A DNA stretch of 7,586 nt from Paracoccaceae bacterium (GTDB lineage: Bacteria; Pseudomonadota; Alphaproteobacteria; Rhodobacterales; Rhodobacteraceae): contig SKWJ01000388.1 in assembly GCA_007128995.1 (NCBI GenBank), forward strand, positions 1 through 7,586, written 5' to 3'. Below are positions 1 through 7,367 of this stretch, one piece after another. The notes under the pieces were generated by a model. It did no database searches and had not been told where the DNA came from. It saw only the letters and a list, made by a program, of their open reading frames with translations. Each line of letters opens with the position of its first letter. The stretch's first letter is position 1. Position numbers and translations under genes: made by a program.

Positions 1-804
1 GATGGTAAGTCCGAGCTGCGCGGCGGCCTCGTTCAAGGTTGCGCCCATGCCCAGTGCGCGCGCCAGTGCTGCCTCGGACCGCGTAAGACGAAGCACCTGC
101 GCCAGAACCTCGGCGGATGGCAATGGCATGTCGATGGCACGCAGATAGGCCGTTGCCCCACCCTCGACATCAGGACACCAGAGCATGTCCAGCCACGGGG
201 CAAGTGCGACAAGTTGCAGGCGGGCTGGATCGGGGGGGCGTGACAGCCGAGAACCCAGACGGGCCAAAAGCAGCGCAGCCGTGTCATCTTGTGCAATGAC
301 CTCTGCGCGCCTGTCCAATCGCAAGACCCCGATACCAAGCCTGCGGGTTACGGCTTGCGCCTGTGCTGCGGCAGCTTGAAGCGCTGAACGCTCGGCAAGC
401 TGAGTGTATGATAGGTCGACATGCGGGGCCACAACCGAGAGAATGGCGCTGTCAATCGCACGGAAGATGCCCTTGTCACGCTCCAGCACAAGCCAGACGG
501 GGGGCGCTGCGCCCCGCAACCTTATGGCGCGACAATCCTCGCCTTGAAAGGGGCGCTGATCTGTCACGCTTCGGCTTGCAAGTTCCTCTCCGGAGTAGAC
601 GCGGCCAGGTCGCAAACCATTCAGGCTGTCATATGGCAAGATCCGATCACTGCGGCCCGTCTGCGACCATGTTTCATCCGGCAGATACAACAGAGCACGC
701 GCGGCTTGGGTGATCTGCGCCAACTGTCGCAAACACGGACCCCAGCCTGTGGTCTGCGCGCGCTGGATCTCCAAAAGCAGCTCTGTTTCCTGCGCTGAAA
801 TCAC
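1..804 (-). CDS. LuxR-type HTH transcriptional regulator, 3' end cut off by window edge
   Basis: The minus-strand frame is open without a stop from the TAA at 844-846 down to base 1, giving 268 visible residues from GTG at 804. The last ~30 residues (LRLTRSEAALARALGMG, then ATLNEAAAQLGLTI) match the first helices of a LuxR-type C-terminal helix-turn-helix; the recognition helix and stop codon lie beyond the edge. Residues ~100-210 (VWLVLERDKGIF, then an Ala/Gln-rich helix at ~136-153, then GIGVLRLDRRAEVIAQDD) resemble the sensor part of alphaproteobacterial regulators of this kind, with a degenerate PAS-like strand. No phosphoacceptor receiver domain or autoinducer-binding motif is visible, so the signal is unknown. 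The start is uncertain: GTG 804 has a G-rich stretch (GGTGGGGGA) just upstream, while GTG 816 and ATG 825 are alternatives with poorer spacing. It is divergent from cysD, so control of that operon is possible but is only inference from position. Confidence 0.85.
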   Translation of the reverse strand, partial: MISAQETELLLEIQRAQTTGWGPCLRQLAQITQAARALLYLPDETWSQTGRSDRILPYDSLNGLRPGRVYSGEELASRSVTDQRPFQGEDCRAIRLRGAAPPVWLVLERDKGIFRAIDSAILSVVAPHVDLSYTQLAERSALQAAAAQAQAVTRRLGIGVLRLDRRAEVIAQDDTAALLLARLGSRLSRPPDPARLQLVALAPWLDMLWCPDVEGGATAYLRAIDMPLPSAEVLAQVLRLTRSEAALARALGMGATLNEAAAQLGLTI

Positions 805-898
805 GGAGTCCCCCACCCCTCCCATATGGGAGGTTTGTCTGAATTAGCCTAACGGTATGAGATTTCCAAGATGTTTCAACCGATAGGACAAAAGCCAT
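805..898. promoter_or_regulatory. Divergent intergenic region between the regulator and cysD
   Basis: This 94-bp stretch must carry the cysD promoter and probably that of the minus-strand regulator. It contains a perfect 16-bp palindrome at 818-833 and a small dyad TTAG-C-CTAA at 844-852. A weak sigma70-like pair for cysD could be TTGTCT (835-840) and TATGAG (856-861), but the 15-bp spacer is short and I do not trust it. The cysD ribosome binding site is AGGA at 885-888, ten bases before the ATG. Confidence 0.5.
818..833. promoter_or_regulatory. Perfect 16-bp palindrome, candidate operator
   Basis: CCTCCCATATGGGAGG equals its own reverse complement. It lies about 65 bp upstream of cysD and 14 bp upstream of the preferred start of the minus-strand regulator, next to the possible -35 element of cysD. 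An uninterrupted dyad of this length between divergent genes is typical of a site bound by a dimeric regulator, here possibly the LuxR-type neighbour. The GGGAGG half on the minus strand could also act as, or mask, a ribosome binding site for the regulator. The regulatory role is inference. Confidence 0.45.
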
Positions 899-1801
899 AT
901 GACACTGCACAGCCTGACCCATTTGCAACGTCTCGAGGCAGAAGCCATCCATATCATGCGCGAGGTTGTCGCCGAAGCCGAACGCCCGGTGATGCTGTAT
1001 TCTGTCGGCAAGGACAGTGCCGTGATGCTGCATCTGGCGCGCAAGGCGTTCTTTCCTGCGCCGCCGCCGTTTCCTCTGCTGCATGTCGACACAACCTGGA
1101 AATTCCGCGCGATGTATGAATTGCGTGACCGCGCCGCGCGGGCGGCGGGGATGCAACTGCTTGTGCATCAGAACCCGGACGCGATCCGGCAAGGTATAAA
1201 CCCGTTCGATCACGGCAGCCTGCATACAGACATGTGGAAAACCGAAGGGTTGAAACAGGCCCTCGACCTGCACGGGTTTGACGCCGCCTTTGGCGGCGCG
1301 CGCCGCGATGAAGAGAAAAGCCGGGCGAAAGAACGTATATTCAGCTTCCGCACCAGCAGTCACCGCTGGGACCCGAAAAACCAGCGACCTGAATTGTGGC
1401 GCACGTTCAATGCCCGCAAGAACAAGGGAGAATCGATGCGGGTGTTTCCGCTGTCGAACTGGACTGAGCTTGATATCTGGCAGTACATACACCTTGAGGG
1501 TATTGAAATTGTTCCACTATATTACGCAGAGAAGCGCCCGACCGTAATCCGGAACGGGCAGTTGCTGATGGTCGATGACGAGCGTTTCCCGCTTGAGGGA
1601 GAAGACCCTGTCCTGCGCTCGATCAGATTCCGGACATTGGGCTGTTATCCGCTGACCGGGGCTGTCGAAAGCACCGCCGCCACATTGCCTGAGATCATTC
1701 AGGAAATGCTTTTGACCACGACCTCGGAACGGCAAGGCCGTGCGATTGACCATGATCAGGCCGCGTCGATGGAGAAGAAGAAGCAGGAAGGGTATTTCTG
1801 A
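899..1801 (+). CDS. cysD: Sulfate adenylyltransferase subunit 2 (ATP sulfurylase small subunit)
   Basis: CysD adenylates sulfate with ATP to give adenosine 5'-phosphosulfate (APS) and pyrophosphate, in the cytoplasm, in a complex with the GTPase CysN. The 300-residue product has the usual family length. The PP-loop nucleotide-binding motif SVGKDS is at 35-40, followed by HVDTTWKFR (62-70), the hallmark block [20 protein letters not shown] (132-151), [11 protein letters not shown] (157-167), [15 protein letters not shown] (183-197), [16 protein letters not shown] (243-258) and the C-terminal [11 protein letters not shown]. All agree closely with E. coli CysD as I recall it. The ATG at 899 is preceded by AGGA at 885-888 and gives the normal N-terminus. 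The stop TGA overlaps the cysNC start by one base (TGATG), so the two subunits are probably translationally coupled. No frameshift or missing active-site residue was seen. Confidence 0.97.
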   Translation: MTLHSLTHLQRLEAEAIHIMREVVAEAERPVMLYSVGKDSAVMLHLARKAFFPAPPPFPLLHVDTTWKFRAMYELRDRAARAAGMQLLVHQNPDAIRQGINPFDHGSLHTDMWKTEGLKQALDLHGFDAAFGGARRDEEKSRAKERIFSFRTSSHRWDPKNQRPELWRTFNARKNKGESMRVFPLSNWTELDIWQYIHLEGIEIVPLYYAEKRPTVIRNGQLLMVDDERFPLEGEDPVLRSIRFRTLGCYPLTGAVESTAATLPEIIQEMLLTTTSERQGRAIDHDQAASMEKKKQEGYF

Positions 1802-3699
1802 TGACCGAGATCTACAAGACCGACGCATTGATCGCCGAAGACATTCAAGCCTATCTGGAAACGCATCAACACAAGACGATGCTGCGCTTCATCACATGCG
1901 GTTCGGTGGATGATGGAAAATCGACGCTGATCGGACGCTTGCTGTATGACAGCAAGATGATCTTCGAAGATCAGCTTGCTGCCCTTGAAGCCGATTCGAA
2001 ACGCGTCGGAACACAGGGCGAGAGCATTGATTTTGCGCTTCTCGTCGATGGGCTGGCCGCCGAGCGTGAACAGGGCATTACAATCGACGTCGCCTACCGC
2101 TTTTTTGCAACCGAAAAGCGGAAGTTCATTGTTGCCGATACACCGGGCCACGAACAATACACCCGCAACATGGTCACTGGCGCATCGACCGCCGATCTGG
2201 CCGTGATCCTGATTGACGCGCGCAAGGGCGTTCTAACCCAGACACGGCGGCACAGCTATCTCGCGCATCTGATCGGGATCAGGCATATCGTGCTGGCTGT
2301 CAACAAGATGGATCTTGTCGGTTATGATCGCGCCGTCTTCGACAAGATCACGGCAGATTACCGGGCCTTCGCCGATACGATCGGGATCGTCGATTTCACA
2401 GCCATTCCGATTTCAGGGCTCGCGGGCGACAACATCACACATCGCAGTGCAAACATGGCGTGGTTTGACGGGCCTGTTCTGCTTGATCATCTGGAGTCTG
2501 TTGAACTTGACCAGACCGCAGATCAGTCGAAGCCCTTCCGGATACAGGTTCAGTGGGTAAACCGACCAAATCTCGACTTCCGGGGTTTCTCGGGGACGAT
2601 TGCGGCAGGCCAGATTCGGGTAGATGATGACATTCGGGTCCTGCCTTCGGGAAAGACATCGCGCATCTCGCGTATTGTGACGCTGGATGGCGATCTTGAA
2701 TATGCAGTGGCCGGTCAGGCTGTCACCCTGTGCTTCGCAGATGAGATTGACTGCTCGCGCGGTCAGGTCATCACGGCGGCAAAAAGTCCGGTCGAAGTTG
2801 CGGACCAATTCGAAGCCACTGTCATCTGGATGGACGAGGACGCACTGATCCCTGGCCGTGCATATTGGTTGAAGATCGGGCCGCAGACTGTCAGCGCGAT
2901 GGTTGCGCAGCCGAAATATCAGGTCAATGTCAACACGATGGAACATCTGGCCGCCAAGACGCTTGATCTGAATGCGATTGGTGTGGCCACGATAACCACG
3001 GATCGCGATATCCCCTTTGCCCCCTATAGCGAAAGCCGGGATCTGGGCGGTTTCATCCTGATCGACAAGATGACCAACCGCACTGTCGGAGCGGGGCTTG
3101 TTCACTTTGCCTTGCGCCGCGCACAGAATATTCACCGGCAAGCCACCGATATTTCACGCGAACATCATGCGGCGATGAAGAACCAGAAACCAGTGGTGCT
3201 ATGGATGACTGGTCTGTCAGGCTCGGGCAAATCAACGATTGCCAATCTTGTCGAGAAGAAACTGGCGCGGATGAACCGGCATACCTTCTTGCTGGATGGC
3301 GACAACGTGCGTCACGGGTTGAACAAGGACCTAGGTTTCACAGATGCGGACCGGGTGGAGAATATCCGCCGTATCGGCGAAGTGGCCAGACTGATGGCAG
3401 ATGCGGGTCTGATCGTGATCACGGCGTTCATTTCGCCCTTCCGATCGGAACGCGAGATGGTGCGCGATATGCTGCCACCCGGCGAGTTTGTTGAGATCTT
3501 CATCGACACACCCCTTGAGGACGCCGAAAAACGCGATGTGAAAGGGCTTTACGCGAAGGCCCGTGCAGGTCAGCTGAAGAATTTCACAGGTATCGACTCT
3601 GCCTATGAAGCCCCGGAGAACCCTCATATCCGCATTGACACGACCTCGCTGACTGCCGAAGAGGCCGCTGACCTGATCATCAACACGCTGATCCCCTGA
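1801..3699 (+). CDS. cysNC: Bifunctional ATP sulfurylase GTPase subunit / APS kinase (CysN-CysC fusion)
   Basis: The 632-residue product joins two enzymes. Residues ~25-450 are CysN, an EF-Tu-like GTPase whose GTP hydrolysis drives APS formation by CysD: G1 loop GSVDDGKS (34-41), switch region EREQGITID (88-96), G3 DTPGH (113-117) and G4 NKMD (168-171), followed by the beta-barrel domains, ending around [16 protein letters not shown]. Residues ~461-632 are CysC, which phosphorylates APS to PAPS: P-loop GLSGSGKST (471-479), [15 protein letters not shown] (499-513), and [10 protein letters not shown] (543-552), whose Ser545 aligns with the serine phosphorylated in E. coli CysC, then [10 protein letters not shown] and [12 protein letters not shown]. 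Both halves look intact. The fusion has the same architecture as rhizobial NodQ, which supplies PAPS for Nod-factor sulfation, but it also occurs in ordinary sulfate assimilation; the sequence does not decide between these. The ATG overlaps the cysD stop. A strong hairpin follows 18 bp after the stop. Confidence 0.97.
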   Translation: MTEIYKTDALIAEDIQAYLETHQHKTMLRFITCGSVDDGKSTLIGRLLYDSKMIFEDQLAALEADSKRVGTQGESIDFALLVDGLAAEREQGITIDVAYRFFATEKRKFIVADTPGHEQYTRNMVTGASTADLAVILIDARKGVLTQTRRHSYLAHLIGIRHIVLAVNKMDLVGYDRAVFDKITADYRAFADTIGIVDFTAIPISGLAGDNITHRSANMAWFDGPVLLDHLESVELDQTADQSKPFRIQVQWVNRPNLDFRGFSGTIAAGQIRVDDDIRVLPSGKTSRISRIVTLDGDLEYAVAGQAVTLCFADEIDCSRGQVITAAKSPVEVADQFEATVIWMDEDALIPGRAYWLKIGPQTVSAMVAQPKYQVNVNTMEHLAAKTLDLNAIGVATITTDRDIPFAPYSESRDLGGFILIDKMTNRTVGAGLVHFALRRAQNIHRQATDISREHHAAMKNQKPVVLWMTGLSGSGKSTIANLVEKKLARMNRHTFLLDGDNVRHGLNKDLGFTDADRVENIRRIGEVARLMADAGLIVITAFISPFRSEREMVRDMLPPGEFVEIFIDTPLEDAEKRDVKGLYAKARAGQLKNFTGIDSAYEAPENPHIRIDTTSLTAEEAADLIINTLIP

Positions 3700-3717
3700 A
3701 CTGCACCTGATAGCTGC

Positions 3718-3747
3718 CGTCATGCCCGCATTTGTGCGGGCATGACG
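3718..3747 (+). terminator. Strong hairpin after cysNC, probable transcription terminator
   Basis: A perfect 13-bp stem, CGTCATGCCCGCA (3718-3730) and TGCGGGCATGACG (3735-3747), encloses a TTTG loop. It starts 18 bp after the cysNC stop and is placed to end the cysD-cysNC transcript or protect its 3' end. No run of T follows on either strand, so it is not a textbook intrinsic terminator. The stem also resembles the dispersed CGTCATGCCCG-type intergenic palindromes common in alphaproteobacterial genomes, so it may be a copy of a repeat family. Confidence 0.6.
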
Positions 3748-3875
3748 CAAATCAGACATTCTTCCCCGTCGCTTTGCGCGAGCGCAAAGACAGCCTCTGG
3801 CGCCTTTGTCATGGTCGCAGCAGGCATGGCGTCTCTGTCTTGCCGTTCGACGACACAGAGCAGGAGGGTGAAAAA
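3748..3875. other. Leader region upstream of the SDR gene with a second dyad
   Basis: The stretch between the cysNC hairpin and the SDR start holds a second inverted repeat, CTTTGCGC (3772-3779) and GCGCAAAG (3782-3789), which would fold as a 7-bp stem with a CGAG loop. It has no T tract after it. A promoter for the SDR gene is expected here, but I see no convincing -35/-10 pair. The only clear signal is the ribosome binding site AGGAGG at 3862-3867. The SDR frame is open upstream to 3732, but that part does not look like protein. Confidence 0.4.
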
Positions 3876-4628
3876 TTGTTCGACTTCAGAGATAAAACCG
3901 CCATTGTGACAGGCGCGGCGTCCGGCATCGGCGAGGCGATTGCCCTTGAACTTGCAGCCAGTGGCGCTTTCGTCGTCGTTTCAGATCTGTCCGACGACGC
4001 CTGCTCGAAGCTGGTGGCGACCCTTCTTGACCGAGGCGGCAAAGCGACGTCCTTCGCCGCCGATGTCAGTGATCCCGAGGCCATGGAGGCCCTCGTCCAG
4101 TTTGCAGAAGCCGAAACCGGCGCGTTGCACCTTGCGGTAAATAATGCAGGCATCGGGGGGACTCAGGCACCGACAGGCGCGTATCCGCTCGACTCCTGGC
4201 ATCAAGTCATCAATGTCAATCTGAACGGCGTTTTCTACGGTCTACGTGCCCAAATTCCGGCCATGGAGCGCGCTGGCAGTGGTGCGATCGTCAATATGGC
4301 GTCCATCCTGGGAAGTGTCGGATTTGCCAATTCATCCGCCTATGTCGCTAGCAAACACGGGCTTCTGGGGCTGACCAAGACCGCAGCAATGGAATATGCC
4401 CAGAAGGGAATTCGGATCAATTCGGTGGGTCCGGCTTTCATCAATACGCCCCTATTGAGCGACAACCTCAGCGAGGAGATGCTGAACGGGCTTGCAGCGC
4501 TTCATCCTATGGGTCGTATTGGTACTGTTCAGGAAGTATCAGCCCTGACCTGTTTTCTGCTCTCGGATCGTGCCAGCTTCATCACGGGCAGTTATCATCT
4601 GGTGGATGGGGGGTACACAGCGCCTTGA
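3876..4628 (+). CDS. Short-chain dehydrogenase/reductase (SDR), substrate unknown
   Basis: This is a classical 250-residue SDR oxidoreductase that should use a nicotinamide cofactor in the cytoplasm. Numbered from the TTG start: cofactor glycine motif TGAASGIG at 12-19, an aspartate after the second strand (Asp37, VVVSDLS) that favours NAD(H) over NADP(H), DV at 63-64, NNAG at 89-92, and the catalytic tetrad Asn115, Ser143, Tyr156 and Lys160 (YVASK). The region after the sixth strand reads VGPAFINTPL, with Ala where many members have Gly, and the C-terminus FITGSYHLVDGGYTAP is typical. The start is taken as TTG 3876 because AGGAGG lies eight bases upstream and the SDR fold begins at once (FDFRDKTAIVTG); the frame reaches an ATG at 3732 that would add 48 unconvincing residues across a hairpin region. 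The stop overlaps the ATPase gene by four bases. The substrate cannot be told from sequence. Confidence 0.93.
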   Translation: MFDFRDKTAIVTGAASGIGEAIALELAASGAFVVVSDLSDDACSKLVATLLDRGGKATSFAADVSDPEAMEALVQFAEAETGALHLAVNNAGIGGTQAPTGAYPLDSWHQVINVNLNGVFYGLRAQIPAMERAGSGAIVNMASILGSVGFANSSAYVASKHGLLGLTKTAAMEYAQKGIRINSVGPAFINTPLLSDNLSEEMLNGLAALHPMGRIGTVQEVSALTCFLLSDRASFITGSYHLVDGGYTAP

Positions 4629-7324
4629 CAATCAACAGTCCCGCGATGCCCGTCCGCAGCCCGGCGCACAGTCTTGACACCGACACGGTATTGAAAGACC
4701 TGTCCACGACCCACGATGGGCTTACGGCTGAGAATGCTGCCGCGCGGCTGAAAGAATTCGGCCCCAACAAGCTGCCAGATGCCCCGCGCCCCAGTCTGCT
4801 GCAGAGATTTGCCAGGCAGTTCAATAACTTGCTGATCATGGTATTGATCGCAGCAGCGGCCATCACGGCGCTTCTGGGCCACTGGATAGATACTGGCGTG
4901 ATCATGGCAGTGGTGATTATCAATGCCGTGATTGGCTTCGTGCAGGAAGGCAAGGCCGAAGCTGCGCTGGAAGCCCTGCGAGACATGCTGGCCCCAAAAG
5001 CGAATGTCATTCGTGCGGGCGAACGGATGGCCTTGGCCGGGTCCGATCTTGTCCCCGGAGATATTGTGGTGTTGGAAGCGGGCGACAAGATCCCCGCTGA
5101 TTTGCGCATGATCGAAACCGCTGGCCTGACTGTCGAGGAGGCAATCCTGACAGGCGAATCCGTGCCTGTCCGCAAGGGGACAGCATCCGTCGCGGAAGAC
5201 GTCCCTCTGGGGGATCGCACCGCGATGGGGTTCAGCGGAACGATGGTGGCTGAGGGGACCGGGATTGGCGTCGTCGTGGCCACCGGTTCCGCAACAGAAA
5301 TCGGGCGCATCAGCTCCATGATGGCGGGCATACAGACGCTCAAGACCCCTCTCATCAGGCAGATGGAGCATTTTGCCAAATATCTGACTGGCTTCATTCT
5401 GGCCCTCGCCTCTGCCATTCTGGCCTTCACGCTGGCCTTTCGGGACACCCCGTTTTCCGAAGCGTTCATGATTGTCGTGGGGCTTTTCGTCGCGGCGATC
5501 CCCGAGGGACTTCCCGCTGTCCTGACGGTCACGCTTGCGATCGGAGTGCAGTCCATGGCGCGACGAAACGCGATCATCCGTCGTTTGCCGATCATTGAAA
5601 CACTGGGCGCCGTGTCGACGATCTGTTCTGACAAGACCGGCACGCTGACACGCAACGAGATGATGGTCGCTGCGGTTGTCACCGCTTCGGGCACATATCA
5701 GGTTTCCGGACAGGGATACGCACCGGAAGGGACTGTGTCAGGCGGGGATCACACTGTTCTCTCGGCAATGGCAAAGGTGGCATCGCTTTGCAACACGGCT
5801 GCCCTTGTCGAGGGTCAGGCAGGGTGGCGGGTCGAAGGTGACCCTATGGAAGGTGCACTTCTCGCCTTCGCAGGCAAGCTTGGTGCGTCGATTCAGGACC
5901 GCCCGCGCCCACAGGCTACGATCCCGTTTGATGCGCGGTATCGCTACATGGCGGTGCAGCATGACGATCTTGTCTTGCTCAAGGGTGCACCTGAACGTGT
6001 GCTGGCGCATTGTGCTTCTCAGATGCACGAAGATGGGCCTGAAGCACTGGACCTCGCCTACTGGGAAAAGGTGAGTGCAGAGATTGCGAATAATGGCCAA
6101 CGTCTTCTGGCGCTGGCGCAGTTACCGAATCACGAGGGCGATCTGACCCATGACACCGTTTCGGAGGGGTTGATCCTGCTTGGCCTTGTCGGGTTGATCG
6201 ACCCTCCCCGCGACGAGGCGATCGCAGCCGTTTCCGAATGTCACGCTGCAGGTATTTCCGTCAAGATGATCACCGGGGATCACGCGGGAACTGCGGCAGC
6301 GATTGGACGTCAGATAGGCCTCGATTTGACCGATCAGCCGCTGACGGGAGCTGAGATTGATCAGCTAGATGATGCGGCCCTTGCGGCAGCGATCCAGCGG
6401 ACAGATGTGTTCGCGCGCACCAGTCCCGAACACAAGTTGCGCCTTGTCGAGGCGTTGCAGGCAACTGGGCAGGTTGTCGCGATGACCGGCGACGGTGTGA
6501 ATGATGCACCGGCACTCAAGCGCGCCGATGCCGGCATCGCGATGGGACAGAAAGGCTCCGAGGCCGCGCGCGAAGCTTCTGATTTCGTTCTCGCAGATGA
6601 CAATTTCGCGTCCATCGCCGAAGCCGTGAAACAGGGGCGCACCGTCTATGCAAACCTTAAGAAAGTCATAACCTTCCTGCTGCCAGTCAACGGGGGCGAG
6701 TCGATCTCTCTGATCATCGCAGTGCTGTTTGGACTGATGCTGCCCATCACACCGCTGCAGATCCTGTGGGTCAATATGGTCAGTTCCGTCGCTCTGGCGA
6801 TGTCGCTTGCCTTTGAACGCCCCGAAGCCGCGATCATGCGCCAACCGCCCCGTCGTGCCAATGCGCCGATCCTGTCACGCTTCATTTTATGGCGCGTATT
6901 TCTGGTCTCGATCCTGTTTGCCGCAGGCATCTTCGGTCAGTTCGCCCTGTCGCAGGCGCAGGGCGCAAGCCTTGAGGAAGCGCGCACCATGGCGCTCAAC
7001 ACACTTGTTGCGATGGAAGTCTTCTACCTGTTCTCGGTCCGCTTCCGCTATGGCTGGTCACTGACATGGCAGGGTGCGAAAGGGACGCCTGCTGTTCTGA
7101 TCGCGGTTGCGCTGGTCATCGTCTTGCAGGCGGGCTTCACCTATCTGCCCTTCATGCAAGCCTTGTTTGACACTGTCGCCCTGACCTTCTGGCAAGTGGC
7201 ACAATGTACACTGGCTGGCGTGGTGCTGTTGCTGGTGCTGGAATTCGACAAGCAGGCCGCGCGTGGCTGGAAAGCCTTGGCGGCCACGACGAAACGAAAG
7301 GACGAAACGCAATCCGCATCCTGA
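4625..7324 (+). CDS. P2-type cation-transporting ATPase (Ca2+-ATPase-like)
   Basis: An inner-membrane ion pump of 899 residues, full length for bacterial P2A-like ATPases. In order: N-terminal cation-ATPase domain (~15-85, LKEFGPNKLP), M1-M2 (~67-106), actuator domain with TGES (176-179), M3-M4 (~253-303) with PEGLP (293-297), phosphorylation motif DKTGTLT with Asp336, nucleotide-binding part with GDPMEGAL (405-412) and KGAPE (453-457), hinge TGDGVNDAPA (621-630), and M5-M10 (~682-873). Against SERCA, the ion-site residues Glu309, Asn768, Glu771, Asn796 and Glu908 are matched by Glu294, Asn689, Glu692, Asn717 and Glu798, but Thr799-Asp800 is Ser720-Ser721, so the shared M6 carboxylate is missing. 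The transported ion is therefore unsure: Ca2+ or another small cation. The start is TTG 4625, overlapping the SDR stop as TTGA, with GGATGGGGGG at 4604-4613 as a possible ribosome binding site; ATG 4646 (residue 8) is an alternative without one. Confidence 0.95.
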   Translation: MTINSPAMPVRSPAHSLDTDTVLKDLSTTHDGLTAENAAARLKEFGPNKLPDAPRPSLLQRFARQFNNLLIMVLIAAAAITALLGHWIDTGVIMAVVIINAVIGFVQEGKAEAALEALRDMLAPKANVIRAGERMALAGSDLVPGDIVVLEAGDKIPADLRMIETAGLTVEEAILTGESVPVRKGTASVAEDVPLGDRTAMGFSGTMVAEGTGIGVVVATGSATEIGRISSMMAGIQTLKTPLIRQMEHFAKYLTGFILALASAILAFTLAFRDTPFSEAFMIVVGLFVAAIPEGLPAVLTVTLAIGVQSMARRNAIIRRLPIIETLGAVSTICSDKTGTLTRNEMMVAAVVTASGTYQVSGQGYAPEGTVSGGDHTVLSAMAKVASLCNTAALVEGQAGWRVEGDPMEGALLAFAGKLGASIQDRPRPQATIPFDARYRYMAVQHDDLVLLKGAPERVLAHCASQMHEDGPEALDLAYWEKVSAEIANNGQRLLALAQLPNHEGDLTHDTVSEGLILLGLVGLIDPPRDEAIAAVSECHAAGISVKMITGDHAGTAAAIGRQIGLDLTDQPLTGAEIDQLDDAALAAAIQRTDVFARTSPEHKLRLVEALQATGQVVAMTGDGVNDAPALKRADAGIAMGQKGSEAAREASDFVLADDNFASIAEAVKQGRTVYANLKKVITFLLPVNGGESISLIIAVLFGLMLPITPLQILWVNMVSSVALAMSLAFERPEAAIMRQPPRRANAPILSRFILWRVFLVSILFAAGIFGQFALSQAQGASLEEARTMALNTLVAMEVFYLFSVRFRYGWSLTWQGAKGTPAVLIAVALVIVLQAGFTYLPFMQALFDTVALTFWQVAQCTLAGVVLLLVLEFDKQAARGWKALAATTKRKDETQSAS

Positions 7325-7338
7325 CCCCCTGACCGCGG

Positions 7339-7367
7339 CGCGCGGGATTACGCGACCAGCCCGCGCG
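7339..7367. other. GC-rich inverted repeat between the convergent ATPase and folD ends
   Basis: CGCGCGGG (7339-7346) can pair with CCCGCGCG (7360-7367) around a 13-base loop. It spans the folD stop and lies just beyond the ATPase stop, so it could act as a shared terminator. There is no T tract, the loop is long, and such GC-only stems arise easily by chance here. Confidence 0.2.

Noticed and set aside
363..798. Plus-strand open frames of 116 and 125 codons across the left gene
   Set aside because: They are shadows of the minus-strand regulator, whose frame gives a coherent protein ending in a helix-turn-helix.
674..1492. Long minus-strand open frame (272 codons) across cysD
   Set aside because: It is antisense to the strongly conserved cysD and overlaps the start of the real minus-strand regulator; its translation is rich in Arg/His and resembles no family.
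2413..3141. Minus-strand open frame of 242 codons across cysNC
   Set aside because: It is antisense to the conserved CysN domains and shows no recognisable domain or start signal.
3732..3875. N-terminal extension of the SDR from ATG 3732
   Set aside because: The added 48 residues start inside the hairpin arm, have no SDR similarity and no ribosome binding site, while TTG 3876 has AGGAGG at ideal distance and gives the normal SDR N-terminus.
4582..5694. Long minus-strand open frame (370 codons) opposite the ATPase gene
   Set aside because: The translation is low-complexity Ser/Ala/Thr/Ile/Arg-rich, as expected from the reverse frame of GC-rich coding DNA, while the + strand encodes clear ATPase motifs.
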